Shown here: positions 32,760 through 41,793 of the stretch, piece after piece
Position numbering within the stretch: position 1 is the stretch's first letter
How the letters are laid out: every line of letters starts with the position of its first letter
Source of the DNA: Metaruminococcus_A sp003150405
GTDB taxonomy: Bacteria; Bacillota; Clostridia; Oscillospirales; Ruminococcaceae
DNA: 64,000 nt
Assembly (NCBI GenBank): GCA_902489745.1
Contig: CABUBB010000005.1
Span: 96,723-160,722 of the forward strand
Direction of reading: 5' to 3'
The notes under the pieces: model-generated
Database searches by the model: none
The model's input: only the letters and a program-made list of their open reading frames with translations
Told to the model about the DNA's origin: nothing
Position numbers and translations under genes: made by a program

Positions 32760-34661
32760 ATGATTCATGTCACACTCAAAGGCGGAACCGTCAAGGAATA
32801 TGAAGCCGGCATTACGGCCGCCGACGTTGCAAAAGACCTTGGAATGGGCCTTTACAAGGCCGCCTGTTGCTGCAAAATAAACGGCAACGTGTGCGACCTG
32901 CGCACCCCGCTGCACGAGGACTGCGAGCTCGCCATCTGCACCTTTGACGATGAAGACGGCAAAAAAACCTTCTGGCACACCTCTTCCCACCTGCTCGCGC
33001 AGGCGGTCAAGCAGCTGTTCCCGGAGGCAAAACTCGCCATAGGCCCGGCCATTGACAACGGCTTTTATTATGATTTTGACGTCAAAGAGCCGTTTTCTGC
33101 CGAGGATCTTGAAAAAATTGAGGCTCTGATGAAGAAAAACGCCAAATCCAACCCAGATTTGGTCCGCTTTGAGCTTCCCCCGGAACAGGCTACCCAAAAA
33201 ATGGAATCCGAAGGCGAACCCTACAAAGTGGAACTCATTGCCGAGCATGCCGCTTCGGGCGAGCCGATTAGCTTTTATACGCTGGGGGATTTCACCGACC
33301 TCTGCGCCGGCCCGCACCTCATCAACACCGCGCCCATCAAGGCCATTAAGCTCACCAGTTCAACCGGCGCTTACTGGCGCGGCGATGCGAGCAAGCAGCA
33401 GCTTTGCCGCATCTACGGCATCACCTTCCCCAAAGCGAGCGAGCTGGAAGCTTACCTCACCATGCTGGAGGAGGCCAAAAAGCGCGATCATCGCAAGCTC
33501 GGCAAAGAGCTGGAGCTTTTCACCATCATGGATGAAGGTCCTGGTTTCCCCTTCTTCCTCCCCAAAGGCATGGTGCTGAAAAACCGCTTGATTGACTACT
33601 GGCGCCAGATCCACCGCGAAGCGGGCTATCAGGAAATCAGCACCCCGATGATCCTCTCCCGTTCCCTCTGGGAGCAGAGCGGCCATTGGGGCCATTACGA
33701 AAAAAATATGTACACCACCGTCATTGACGACCAGGACTTCGCCATTAAGCCGATGAACTGCCCCGGCGGCATCCTCGTCTACAAGACCAAAATGCACTCC
33801 TACCGCGACCTGCCGCTGCGGATGGGCGAGCTTGGCATTGTGCACCGCCACGAACTGTCCGGCGCCCTGCACGGGCTGATGCGGGTGCGCTGCTTCACCC
33901 AGGACGACGCGCATATCTTCATGATGCCAGAACAGATTAAGGATGAAATCAAAGGCGTTGTACGGTTGATTGACAAAGTCTACCAGAATTTCGGCTTTGA
34001 ATACCATATTGAGCTTTCGACCATGCCGGAGGATCACATGGGAGACGACGCACAGTGGGAGCTTGCAACCGAAGCTCTGCGCGACGCCATTACCGAGCTC
34101 GGCTATGACTACGAGGTCAACGAGGGCGATGGTGCCTTCTACGGGCCGAAGCTCGACTTCCACCTGACCGACTGCATTGGCCGCACCTGGCAGTGTGGAA
34201 CCATCCAGCTTGACTTTCAGCTTCCGGAACGGTTCCAACTGGAGTACACCGGCGCGGACGGCGAACGCCACCGCCCCATCATGATTCACCGTGTGGTATT
34301 TGGCAGCATCGAACGGTTTATCGGCATCCTGACCGAGCATTACGCGGGCGCATTCCCGCTCTGGCTGGCTCCGGTTCAGGTCAAGGTCATCCCCATCAGC
34401 GAAAAGCACCTGGATTACGCAAAATCGGTTGCCGCTAAGCTCTTTGACGCCGGTGTAAGGGTTGAGACCGACGAACGCAACGAAAAAGTTGGATACAAAA
34501 TCCGTGAAGCACAGCTTGAAAAGGTACCGCTTATGCTGGTTGTCGGCGACAAAGAGGCCGGCGAAGGCACCGTCTCGGTTCGTGATCGTGACGCGGGCGA
34601 TCTCGGCGCCATGTCCCTTGAGGCTTTCCTTGCAAAATACCAAGAGCCTTTCCAGGTGTAA
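32760..34661 (+). CDS. thrS: Threonyl-tRNA synthetase
   Basis: A class II synthetase of 633 residues that charges tRNA-Thr. It has an N-terminal TGS domain (about 1-60). The editing domain has HTSSHLLAQA near 70-79 and the SAD-type motif near 180. Motif 2 is near MRVRCFTQDDAHIF and motif 3 near HRVVFGSIERFIGIL. The anticodon-binding domain covers about the last 110 residues. AAAGGATTG precedes the start. It is controlled by the T-box leader just upstream. Confidence 0.96.
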   Translation: MIHVTLKGGTVKEYEAGITAADVAKDLGMGLYKAACCCKINGNVCDLRTPLHEDCELAICTFDDEDGKKTFWHTSSHLLAQAVKQLFPEAKLAIGPAIDNGFYYDFDVKEPFSAEDLEKIEALMKKNAKSNPDLVRFELPPEQATQKMESEGEPYKVELIAEHAASGEPISFYTLGDFTDLCAGPHLINTAPIKAIKLTSSTGAYWRGDASKQQLCRIYGITFPKASELEAYLTMLEEAKKRDHRKLGKELELFTIMDEGPGFPFFLPKGMVLKNRLIDYWRQIHREAGYQEISTPMILSRSLWEQSGHWGHYEKNMYTTVIDDQDFAIKPMNCPGGILVYKTKMHSYRDLPLRMGELGIVHRHELSGALHGLMRVRCFTQDDAHIFMMPEQIKDEIKGVVRLIDKVYQNFGFEYHIELSTMPEDHMGDDAQWELATEALRDAITELGYDYEVNEGDGAFYGPKLDFHLTDCIGRTWQCGTIQLDFQLPERFQLEYTGADGERHRPIMIHRVVFGSIERFIGILTEHYAGAFPLWLAPVQVKVIPISEKHLDYAKSVAAKLFDAGVRVETDERNEKVGYKIREAQLEKVPLMLVVGDKEAGEGTVSVRDRDAGDLGAMSLEAFLAKYQEPFQV

Positions 34662-34668
34662 CTAAAAA

Positions 34669-34692
34669 CCGTATGGATTAATCTCCATACGG
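34669..34692. terminator. Stem-loop between convergent thrS and the LCP-like gene
   Basis: CCGTATGGA pairs with TCCATACGG around a 6-nt loop. The stop codon of the minus-strand gene lies in the loop. There is no good T-run, so its termination strength is uncertain. Confidence 0.5.
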
Positions 34693-35586
34693 CTCAAACC
34701 AGCTTTGTATCACCTCTTTGCCTTCGGGCGAAGGGGTGAATCTTTTTTCGTCCTTTGTCCCGGTATAGCTCCCGTCAATCAGTCGATATACCGCCTTATC
34801 CTGTTCCGATTGTGCAATATAGCCAATTGCTTCCTTGCGGACAGTGTAGTCGTAATTTGTAATATTGGTCTGCGCAAGGTCTACAAATGAGGCAAACAGC
34901 GCGTCTGCACGGCCTGCAATGCTGTCCACCAGCCGCTGCTCAATGCCCGAGGCAAGCAGCTCCGCCCGGCGTTTCAACGCTTCATTTTCCTCGATCCCTG
35001 CAACCAGCGGACTGCTCAGATATTCCAGCAGCTTTTTGCCGTTCAATAGCTGCAGCCCTTCCACAAGGCGGACGGTGCTTCCCTTTTCCGATGTATATTC
35101 CGTTGTTTGCTCCACATTGGTTTCTACGCCGCCAAACAGATCCACCAAGTCAATGAATTCTTCATTGTTGTATTTGACATAGCGGTCCACCTTGATGGAA
35201 AACACATTGCGCACGGCATCACAGACCATTTGTACGCCGCCGTAATCGTATAGCTCCGGCAGCGTGCCGGTCTTAATATTCACCGTCGCCTCAAGCTCCT
35301 GCGGAACTGGTACCAGCCGCAGCACCCGCTCGGCGGGATAAAACCGCATCAGCATGTAGCGGTCCGGCGGAACGGTATCATCCCGGCATCCCATAAATAG
35401 TATAGTCATGCTGTCCTCCGCTCGCGGCTGGTACCCTGGCGGTCCCGCCACCGATTGCTGGGATTCCTCCACCGGCGACGTAAGGCTAATTGCTGCCATA
35501 ATGCCTGCACTCAGCAGCCCAAGCGCTGCAAGAGACGCCATAAATGCAAATGTAAACGCTTTAAAACCAATGTGCTTTTTTGCCAT
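34678..35586 (-). CDS. LytR-CpsA-Psr-like protein with degenerate active site
   Basis: LCP proteins attach wall polymers to peptidoglycan at the outer membrane face. This 302-residue protein has one N-terminal transmembrane helix (about 9-34) and an LCP-like fold (TILFMGCRDD at about 61-70, YGGVQMVCDAVRNVFSIKVDRYV near 131 read as consecutive segments, FIDLVDLFGGVE). The usual IPRDT catalytic block reads VPQEL at about 94-98 and the R-S-D block reads PPDRY, so the arginines that bind the lipid pyrophosphate look lost. GGGAGG precedes the ATG at 35586. It may be non-catalytic. Confidence 0.75.
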   Translation of the reverse strand: MAKKHIGFKAFTFAFMASLAALGLLSAGIMAAISLTSPVEESQQSVAGPPGYQPRAEDSMTILFMGCRDDTVPPDRYMLMRFYPAERVLRLVPVPQELEATVNIKTGTLPELYDYGGVQMVCDAVRNVFSIKVDRYVKYNNEEFIDLVDLFGGVETNVEQTTEYTSEKGSTVRLVEGLQLLNGKKLLEYLSSPLVAGIEENEALKRRAELLASGIEQRLVDSIAGRADALFASFVDLAQTNITNYDYTVRKEAIGYIAQSEQDKAVYRLIDGSYTGTKDEKRFTPSPEGKEVIQSWFEPYGD

Positions 35587-35757
35587 ACCGTTTCCTCCCG
35601 GTCTCTCGTATTCCGTCAGAACCAGTATTGGCAGCAAACAACCAAAACATACACAGGGTAAATGTGCAGAAACATTTCAGCGTTTTTCGTCCGCTTTTCA
35701 AAAACGCTTTGCATACCTTCATACAATCGCTCGCCAAAACTCCCCGCACCATGCTTC

Positions 35758-35799
35758 AAAAAACAGCGGCGTTTCCCTTTGGAAACGCCGCTGTTTTTT
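35758..35799. terminator. Terminator of the Nudix gene
   Basis: A perfect 19-bp stem (AAAAAACAGCGGCGTTTCC with its complement) around a 4-nt loop. T-runs are present in both directions. Confidence 0.92.
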
Positions 35800-35813
35800 G
35801 TTTCTGGCTTGTC

Positions 35814-36218
35814 CTACTTAATAACCTGCTTTGCCTTGTTAACCAGCTGTTTGTCATTATCATAGGTCAAAATGGTGTGCGCCCGGTTGATTTCCACCCA
35901 CTTAATCTGTGCAATCTCCTCTTCCTGGGGGGTGTAATCGTAATTCTGCGCCCGTGCAACGAAGTAGATGACATCCTTTTGGGTGTCTTTTTTTGGCGAA
36001 TAGGAAATCACTTCCCGGAAACTCGGATCAATGATAACATCAATCCCCGTTTCCTCCTTGATTTCCCGAAGCGCCGTTTCCACCTCGGTCTCCCCGGGTT
36101 CCACATGTCCCTTCGGGAAAGACCAATGTCCCCCGTTGGCATGCTTGATGAGGAGAAGCTCAGTGTTACCGTGAAAACGGCGGAACACTAGCGCACCGCA
36201 TGATTTCTCCATGGTCAT
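35814..36218 (-). CDS. Nudix hydrolase
   Basis: A 134-residue Nudix protein of the NUDT2/Ap4A hydrolase-like type. It begins SCGALVFRR. The complete Nudix box runs from GHVEPGETE to REIKEETGI (GX5EX7REUXEEXGU satisfied). It would hydrolyse a nucleoside diphosphate linked to another moiety; the substrate cannot be read from sequence. GAGGA precedes the ATG at 36218. Single-gene unit closed by a strong terminator. Confidence 0.9.
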   Translation of the reverse strand: MTMEKSCGALVFRRFHGNTELLLIKHANGGHWSFPKGHVEPGETEVETALREIKEETGIDVIIDPSFREVISYSPKKDTQKDVIYFVARAQNYDYTPQEEEIAQIKWVEINRAHTILTYDNDKQLVNKAKQVIK

Positions 36219-36314
36219 ATCGGTTCCTCGCATTCAATGTAATAATTGTTTTTATTATAACACACAATGCGAAAAATGTCAGGATGTTAAAAATATTTTA
36301 ACATCCTTTGCCTC

Positions 36315-36342
36315 AAAAAAGAAGCCGCTCATTGGCAGCTTC
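36315..36342 (-). terminator. Terminator of nrdJ
   Basis: On the minus strand GAAGCTGC pairs with GCGGCTTC (one G-T or mismatch) around a 6-nt loop, followed by TTTTTT. Confidence 0.8.
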
Positions 36343-36431
36343 CTCTTTTGCAGCGGTCCCAGCGTCACAGGCACAACTGTTGTGAACATCGCCCCGCGCA
36401 GAATGGCATTTCTACCATTTTGCTCATCCTA

Positions 36432-38699
36432 TCAGCCGCATTTGCTGTATCCGCAGTTGCGGCAGACAACACAGCCGCCCTCATGCTCTACCGCCGCACC
36501 GCACTCCGGGCAAAACTTGAACCCCTTATCTGCATTTCCGTTCGGCTGACCAGCAGCGGACGCCGCATTTGGGATAATCGGCGGCATGGCCGGGGAACCG
36601 CCGTTTTTAATCAAATCATCCACCTTTTTAATGACCTTCGCAATACCATCCGGGCAGGAGGTACATTTCATCCCCTGCTGACGCACAGTGGACGGACAGC
36701 GGATGCCCTTGAGCTGGTCAAGAATTTCCTCCACCGAAATACCAGAACGCAGGGCAATCGAAGCAAGCCGCGCCGTCGCTTCAGACTGGGACGGGCAGCC
36801 GCCCGCCTTGCCGGTGCTGGTGAATACTTCGCAAATGCCGTTTTCGTCGTAATTAACGGTGACATATAGATTGCCACAGCCAATTTTGACCCGCTCAGTA
36901 AAACCGCTGGTGACCTCCGGACGCGGACGCGGGGTAATGTTGGTTGGATAAACTGGCGTTTCCTCCGTCACTTCACCCTCACCGCGCTTCACCTTGCCAA
37001 TGTTGAGCACCTGGCTATCCCGCGAGCCGTCGCGGTAAATGGTCACACCCTTACAGCCAAGCTTGTAGGCGAGATCGTAAACCTCCTGCACCTCTTCCAC
37101 CGTTGCACTGTTCTGGAAGTTAACTGTTTTAGATACCGCATTGTCGGTAAAATGCTGGAAACCCGCCTGCATTTTGATATGATAGGTCGGACTGACATCA
37201 TGCGAGCAGACAAACACCCGTTTAATGTCCTCCGGCAGCTCTGCAATATGCGCAAGGGTTCCCTCGGACGCGATTTTGCGCATCAACTCCTCGGTGTAAA
37301 GGCCGCGCTTTTGAAGGGTGTCCTTCAAAATGGGGTTGACCTCCACCATTTCGGTGTTGTCCATAACATTGCGGATGAACGCATAGGCAAACACCGGCTC
37401 AACGCCGGAACTTACCCCCGCTATAATGGAAAGGGTCCCGGTCGGCGCAATAGTGGTCACCGTTGCGTTGCGCACCGGCTCACCGTCCTTGAGGGTACTT
37501 TTTTCAAAGAGCGGGAAAGAACCACGGGTTTTGGCAAGCTCCCGGCTTTCCGCCCAACCATTTTCATGGATAAACTGCATCACCTTTTCGCCGAGCGCAA
37601 CGCCTTGATCGGAATTGTATGGGATGCCCAGCCGCAGCAGCATGTCCGCAAAGCCCATGACGCCCAATCCAATTTTGCGGAGCTGCTTAGTGGTTTCCTC
37701 GATTTTGTCAATCGGGTACCGGTTGACCTCAATGACGTTGTCAAGAAAATGCACCGCTTTACGCGCAGTTTTCGCAAGGCGGTCATAGTTAAGGGTGTAG
37801 GTGCCGTCTGCATTCTCATCGAGCATGGCGACCAAGTTGATCGAACCGAGGTTGCAGCTCTCATACGGCAGCAGCGGCTGTTCGCCACAGGGGTTGGTGC
37901 TTTCAATTTCTGCGACCTCCGGCACAACATTATCGCGGTTGAGACGATCTAAAAAGATGATGCCCGGCTCGCCGTTACGCCACGCGGCTTCTACAATTTT
38001 CTCATAGACCTCGCGAGCATTGAGCTGTTTGACCACCTCTTTGGTGGAAGGATCCACCAAATCGTACGGCTGGTTGTTTTCCACCGCCTGCATGAATTTT
38101 TCGGTGATACCCACCGAAATGTTGAAGTTGGTGATATCCGCGTTGTCCTTTTTGCAGTCGATAAAGGCGAGAATGTCCGGATGGTCGATCCGCAGGATGC
38201 CCATATTGGCTCCGCGCCGGGTACCACCCTGTTTCACCGCTTCGGTCGCCATATTGAAAACCCGCATAAAGCTAATGGGCCCGCTGGCAACGCCGCCGGT
38301 GGAGTTGACGGTCGCGCCCGCCGGACGCAGACGGGAGAAGGAAAACCCAGTGCCGCCGCCGCTTTTATGAATGAGCGCCGCCTGCTTAATAGCCTCAAAA
38401 ATCCCCTCCATGCTATCCTCCACCGGCAGAACAAAGCAGGCCGAAAGCTGCCCGAGCGGACGGCCAGCATTCATCAGGGTTGGAGAGTTCGGCAAAAACT
38501 CCAGGTTGGTCATCATGTCATAAAATTCCTGTTTGACTGCCGCTACATCAGCGGCCTTGTCAAAATGAAGATCGGCTTCTGCAATCGCCCCGGCCACACG
38601 CTCAAACAGGCCTTCAACGGTTTCTATCGTTTGGCCGTGCTCGTCCTTTTTTAAATACCTGCGGCTGAGCACAAGCTCGGCATTTTGGTTTATTTTCAT
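36432..38699 (-). CDS. nrdJ: Adenosylcobalamin-dependent (class II) ribonucleotide reductase
   Basis: NrdJ reduces ribonucleotides to deoxyribonucleotides using coenzyme B12. The 755-residue protein has FLPNSPTLMNAG near 68-79 and LSACFVLPVEDS with an active-site cysteine near 88. KQGGTRRGANMG and NPCGEQPLLPYESCNLGSINL (two adjacent segments) follow. The C-terminal tail has redox and zinc-ribbon cysteines (FCPECG, CVVCRNCGYSKCG). GGGGG lies just ahead of the ATG at 38699. Two NrdR-like boxes overlap its promoter. Single-gene unit. Confidence 0.96.
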   Translation of the reverse strand: MKINQNAELVLSRRYLKKDEHGQTIETVEGLFERVAGAIAEADLHFDKAADVAAVKQEFYDMMTNLEFLPNSPTLMNAGRPLGQLSACFVLPVEDSMEGIFEAIKQAALIHKSGGGTGFSFSRLRPAGATVNSTGGVASGPISFMRVFNMATEAVKQGGTRRGANMGILRIDHPDILAFIDCKKDNADITNFNISVGITEKFMQAVENNQPYDLVDPSTKEVVKQLNAREVYEKIVEAAWRNGEPGIIFLDRLNRDNVVPEVAEIESTNPCGEQPLLPYESCNLGSINLVAMLDENADGTYTLNYDRLAKTARKAVHFLDNVIEVNRYPIDKIEETTKQLRKIGLGVMGFADMLLRLGIPYNSDQGVALGEKVMQFIHENGWAESRELAKTRGSFPLFEKSTLKDGEPVRNATVTTIAPTGTLSIIAGVSSGVEPVFAYAFIRNVMDNTEMVEVNPILKDTLQKRGLYTEELMRKIASEGTLAHIAELPEDIKRVFVCSHDVSPTYHIKMQAGFQHFTDNAVSKTVNFQNSATVEEVQEVYDLAYKLGCKGVTIYRDGSRDSQVLNIGKVKRGEGEVTEETPVYPTNITPRPRPEVTSGFTERVKIGCGNLYVTVNYDENGICEVFTSTGKAGGCPSQSEATARLASIALRSGISVEEILDQLKGIRCPSTVRQQGMKCTSCPDGIAKVIKKVDDLIKNGGSPAMPPIIPNAASAAGQPNGNADKGFKFCPECGAAVEHEGGCVVCRNCGYSKCG

Positions 38700-38705
38700 G
38701 ATTAT

Positions 38706-38753
38706 CCCCCTTATATTGTATTTGCTTTCAAATATCATTACTATATATTGTAT
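38706..38753 (-). promoter_or_regulatory. Tandem NrdR boxes over the nrdJ promoter
   Basis: The core CTATATATTG at 38741-38750 matches the NrdR consensus core CWATATATWG in all ten positions. A second core, CCTTATATTG at 38709-38718, matches eight of ten. They are 32 bp apart, close to three helical turns, the spacing known for NrdR pairs. A candidate -10 TACAAT (38747-38752) with -35 TTGTAT (38770-38775) lies inside and beside the first box. NrdR would repress when dATP or nucleotide pools are high. nrdR itself is not in the window. Confidence 0.72.
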
Positions 38754-38775
38754 CATAAATTTCGAATGAATACAA

Positions 38776-39132
38776 TCAAAATTTTAATCTTCTTTGCTTT
38801 TGCTCCAAAACCAGCGGTTTCTCTTTTACAATTACAATCCGGCATTTCCCGCAAAGCCGTTTTTCTGAAACTCCCTTTCTATTTAAAATAGATCCTTTGT
38901 CATTCTCCTTGTACCCACCTTTCTGATAACGCCTCCGCATCCTGATTTACGCTTATGAGCTGTCCCTTTTCCATTTTAGACCGACAGTTCTTAAATCAAT
39001 TTTTATGGGCGACAGTTTCCGGCAATTATTTTGACCTAAACGGCAAATAATAGGAAAAGGTACGGGCGCAGGGCCGCGCCCACCATCCGGGCAATGCAAT
39101 GTACCGGGGAATCCAGACTGGGAGGGCTCAAA
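38776..39132. other. AT-rich gap between divergent nrdJ and the carboxypeptidase gene
   Basis: No credible gene is present. Near the plus-strand gene, GGGCGC-AGGGCC-GCGCCC at about 39064-39081 can form a short hairpin, and TAATAG near 39050 could be a weak -10. Otherwise I see nothing here. Confidence 0.3.
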
Positions 39133-39918
39133 ATGAAAGGAATTGCAAAAGCGGCTGTCTTTACCGTAGCCGCTGGGGCGCTTGTTGCGGCAAGCGCCGC
39201 CGTTACCCATTACATGGACACAAAGCAGCTGCAGAACGCTACAGGCAGCAATATTTCTGCCTCCAGTTCAGAATCCTCTGCTTCTGCACAGGTGGGCGGA
39301 CAGCCTGCCGTATCATCAAGTGAGGTGAGCACCACGGAAAGCAGTATTGACAAAAATGACTGGCGGCTGCTTTTGGTCAACCCCAGCCATTCCATTCCGG
39401 AAGGTTACCAACCGGAGCTGGAATATGTGCAGGGAAAATACCAGATGGACGCACGCGCAGCCGACGACATGAAGCAAATGATCGCCGATGCCAAAAAAGA
39501 CGGCATCAACCTCTGGGTTTTATCCTCTTACCGCACTCAGGAATACCAAGAGGGGCTGTTTAACGACAACGTCAGACAACTCAAGGCACAGGGAATGACC
39601 GAACAGGAAGCCATTACCGAAACCGCCGCCAACGTCGCTGTTCCCGGCACCAGCGAACATCAGACCGGTCTTGCCGCGGATATCATGTGTGCCGAATGGA
39701 CCGGCGGCATCACCGAGGATTTCGCTGAAACCGAAGCTTATGCATGGCTCAAGGCGCATTGTGCGGAATACGGTTTTATTGAGCGGTTTCCCAAAGGGAA
39801 AAGTGACATCACCAAGATTGTTTACGAGCCCTGGCATTACCGTTATGTTGGTGTGGAGCACGCAACCGCTATTATGGAGCAGGGCATCACGCTGGAGGAG
39901 TACCTAGGTGTGCGGTAA
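39133..39918 (+). CDS. VanY-type D-alanyl-D-alanine carboxypeptidase (peptidase M15B)
   Basis: A wall-trimming carboxypeptidase of 261 residues. An N-terminal hydrophobic segment (about 5-25) anchors or exports it, then a Ser/Ala-rich linker (about 35-75). The M15 domain has SSYRTQEYQ, the zinc-binding PGTSEHQTGLAADI and the second metal/catalytic block EPWHYRYVG, so all ligand residues are present. GGGAGGG precedes the ATG at 39133. It could be a DD- or LD-carboxypeptidase; sequence alone does not decide. No van regulatory genes are adjacent. Confidence 0.9.
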   Translation: MKGIAKAAVFTVAAGALVAASAAVTHYMDTKQLQNATGSNISASSSESSASAQVGGQPAVSSSEVSTTESSIDKNDWRLLLVNPSHSIPEGYQPELEYVQGKYQMDARAADDMKQMIADAKKDGINLWVLSSYRTQEYQEGLFNDNVRQLKAQGMTEQEAITETAANVAVPGTSEHQTGLAADIMCAEWTGGITEDFAETEAYAWLKAHCAEYGFIERFPKGKSDITKIVYEPWHYRYVGVEHATAIMEQGITLEEYLGVR

Positions 39919-40014
39919 GTGGCTGTACCGGCGCACCAAATCCGCAAAGGGAACCGGCGCTGCCGTGAATTTCGCCGTTCCAAAGGAACCTTTAATTTTT
40001 CCCGCAGTATGCAG

Positions 40015-40048
40015 AACCGGCATGGCAGAACAATCTGCCATGCCGGTT
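40015..40048 (+). terminator. Terminator after the carboxypeptidase gene
   Basis: AACCGGCATGGCAGA pairs perfectly with TCTGCCATGCCGGTT around a 4-nt loop, followed by CTTTGTGTT. Confidence 0.82.
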
Positions 40049-40077
40049 CTTTGTGTTATGTGTAGGTCGGGAACAGC

Positions 40078-41595
40078 TTATTTTGCACGGAGACGGAATA
40101 CATTCCAGGAATGCTTTTTGAGCACAGCGGTGAGTTTGCCATCCACCGGGGAAACCACCGGCAAGCTGGTTGCTTGAATGACGTCCGGCGTTTCAAAGGT
40201 ATTGCGTACAAACGGATCCTCGTTGTAAAGCTCAATGCGCTCTACACCCTCCAAATCGCCAAAGGAACGCAGATCAAAGGTTGTCTCAATATCGTCCTCC
40301 ATTGAGCAGTTAATGGCAAAAATGGTAAACTCTTTGGTCTCCGGATTGTAGACCGCAGCATTGGTAATGGCAGGCTCCTGCCCATAATGCGCCGTTTCCA
40401 CCATCGGGCTGTGAACCACTGTCTGAACGGCAATACCGCGGCCGTATTTCGCTACATGCATGAAGGGGTAGAAAGTACCCTGTTTGATGACCCCACCGCC
40501 TGCTTGGGTGGAGATCATACCGCCGTTGTTGACCAGCAGCGATTGGTTTGCAATTTTAACTCGATCGGAATTATTGATCAGGGTGCAGAGCATGCCGCCG
40601 TAAATCATGGCGTCAATCTGGGTAAAAGCGGAATAGCCGCGCTTTTTGTTGCTGCCGTCGCCGCGGTCGCTGGTAATAACGCCCCACTCGTCAAACGAGA
40701 GATTGACGGTTTTGTTCGAATGCTTGTAGCCCTTGACATAATCCGCAGCAGAAACTACCGTGTCAATGAACTCCTGCATTTCAGCAAAGAAGTGCGGAAT
40801 ATCCTCAAAGGTATCCACCAGCGGATAAAACATGTTTGCGGCCGGCGTATAATTGTAATAACGGTGGATAGAGATATAATCGATGTTCTCATAGGCGCGC
40901 TCCAACACCTCACGGTCCCAGATGCCGTAGGTTTTATGCTCCGGCTCGGTCGCACAGCTTCCGCAGAAGACAAATTCGGCGTTGGGATCGGTCCAGCGCA
41001 TAATTTTAGCCGCTTCATTTGCTTTTTTTGCGTATTCGTCGGCGTCCATCGCACAAATCTGCCAAGGGCCGTCCATCTCATTGCCAATACACCAGGTTTT
41101 GAAGCCGTGAGGCTCCTCTACACCGTGCTGTTTACGCAGGTCGCTCCAATAGGTGCCACCCTTGCCGTTGCAGTAGTCAATAATTTCGCCCGCATCCTTC
41201 GGGGTACCGGTACCCATGTTGACCGCCATCATGACATCAACACCAATATCTTTGGCAAATTTTGCAAATTCATTGGTACCAACCTCATTGGTTTCAATGA
41301 CCTTCCAAGCAGGATCAAACTTTTTTGGACGCTTGTCCTTGGGGCCAATGCCATCCTTCCAGTCATAGCCCGAAACGAAGTTGCCGCCTGGATAACGCAG
41401 AATGGTTACCCCCAGCTCCTTAAGCAGTTCCTTTACGTCGCCGCGGAAGCCGTTTTCATCCGCAGTCGGGTGTCCCGGCTCATAAATACCGCCGTAAACT
41501 GTGCGTCCCAAATGTTCTACAAACGAACCATATAAACGTTTATCCACTTCGCTGATCTGGTAATCCTTATCGATAATGACCTTTGCCTGCTTCAT
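40078..41595 (-). CDS. abfA: GH51 alpha-L-arabinofuranosidase
   Basis: A cytoplasmic exo-enzyme that removes alpha-L-arabinofuranose from arabino-oligosaccharides. It has 505 residues, normal GH51 length, with a TIM barrel and a C-terminal beta-sandwich. The acid/base Glu173 lies in IGNEMDGPWQ and the nucleophile Glu303 in LSFDEWGV. YGSFVEHLGR and RYPGGNFVSGYDW are typical substrate-site blocks. There is no signal peptide, so oligosaccharides must be imported. A second GH51 gene lies at 62835. No transporter or araBAD genes are in the window. Confidence 0.95.
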   Translation of the reverse strand: MKQAKVIIDKDYQISEVDKRLYGSFVEHLGRTVYGGIYEPGHPTADENGFRGDVKELLKELGVTILRYPGGNFVSGYDWKDGIGPKDKRPKKFDPAWKVIETNEVGTNEFAKFAKDIGVDVMMAVNMGTGTPKDAGEIIDYCNGKGGTYWSDLRKQHGVEEPHGFKTWCIGNEMDGPWQICAMDADEYAKKANEAAKIMRWTDPNAEFVFCGSCATEPEHKTYGIWDREVLERAYENIDYISIHRYYNYTPAANMFYPLVDTFEDIPHFFAEMQEFIDTVVSAADYVKGYKHSNKTVNLSFDEWGVITSDRGDGSNKKRGYSAFTQIDAMIYGGMLCTLINNSDRVKIANQSLLVNNGGMISTQAGGGVIKQGTFYPFMHVAKYGRGIAVQTVVHSPMVETAHYGQEPAITNAAVYNPETKEFTIFAINCSMEDDIETTFDLRSFGDLEGVERIELYNEDPFVRNTFETPDVIQATSLPVVSPVDGKLTAVLKKHSWNVFRLRAK

Positions 41596-41690
41596 ACATT
41601 GCCTCCCATATTGCTGTAATGAAAATAATTGATTCTATAGCTGTGCTATCAAACACCTGACACGGGCTCACCCACACCAGTATTGTTTTT

Positions 41691-41699
41691 ATTATAGCA
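41691..41699 (-). promoter_or_regulatory. Extended -10 promoter of the GH51 gene
   Basis: TGCTATAAT on the minus strand is a full TGnTATAAT element about 95 nt before the start codon. The -35 at standard spacing is weak (TAGGTT). An inverted repeat ATAGC-TGT-GCTAT lies downstream at 41637-41649 and could be an operator. Confidence 0.6.
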
Positions 41700-41793
41700 T
41701 GCCTCCTGTCAAAAACCTATGCGAAGAACGTTCAAACTTTGCCCACAATTCTTGTGCAATGCCTACAGGAATTGAAAGCCGTTCAAGTTTGGG

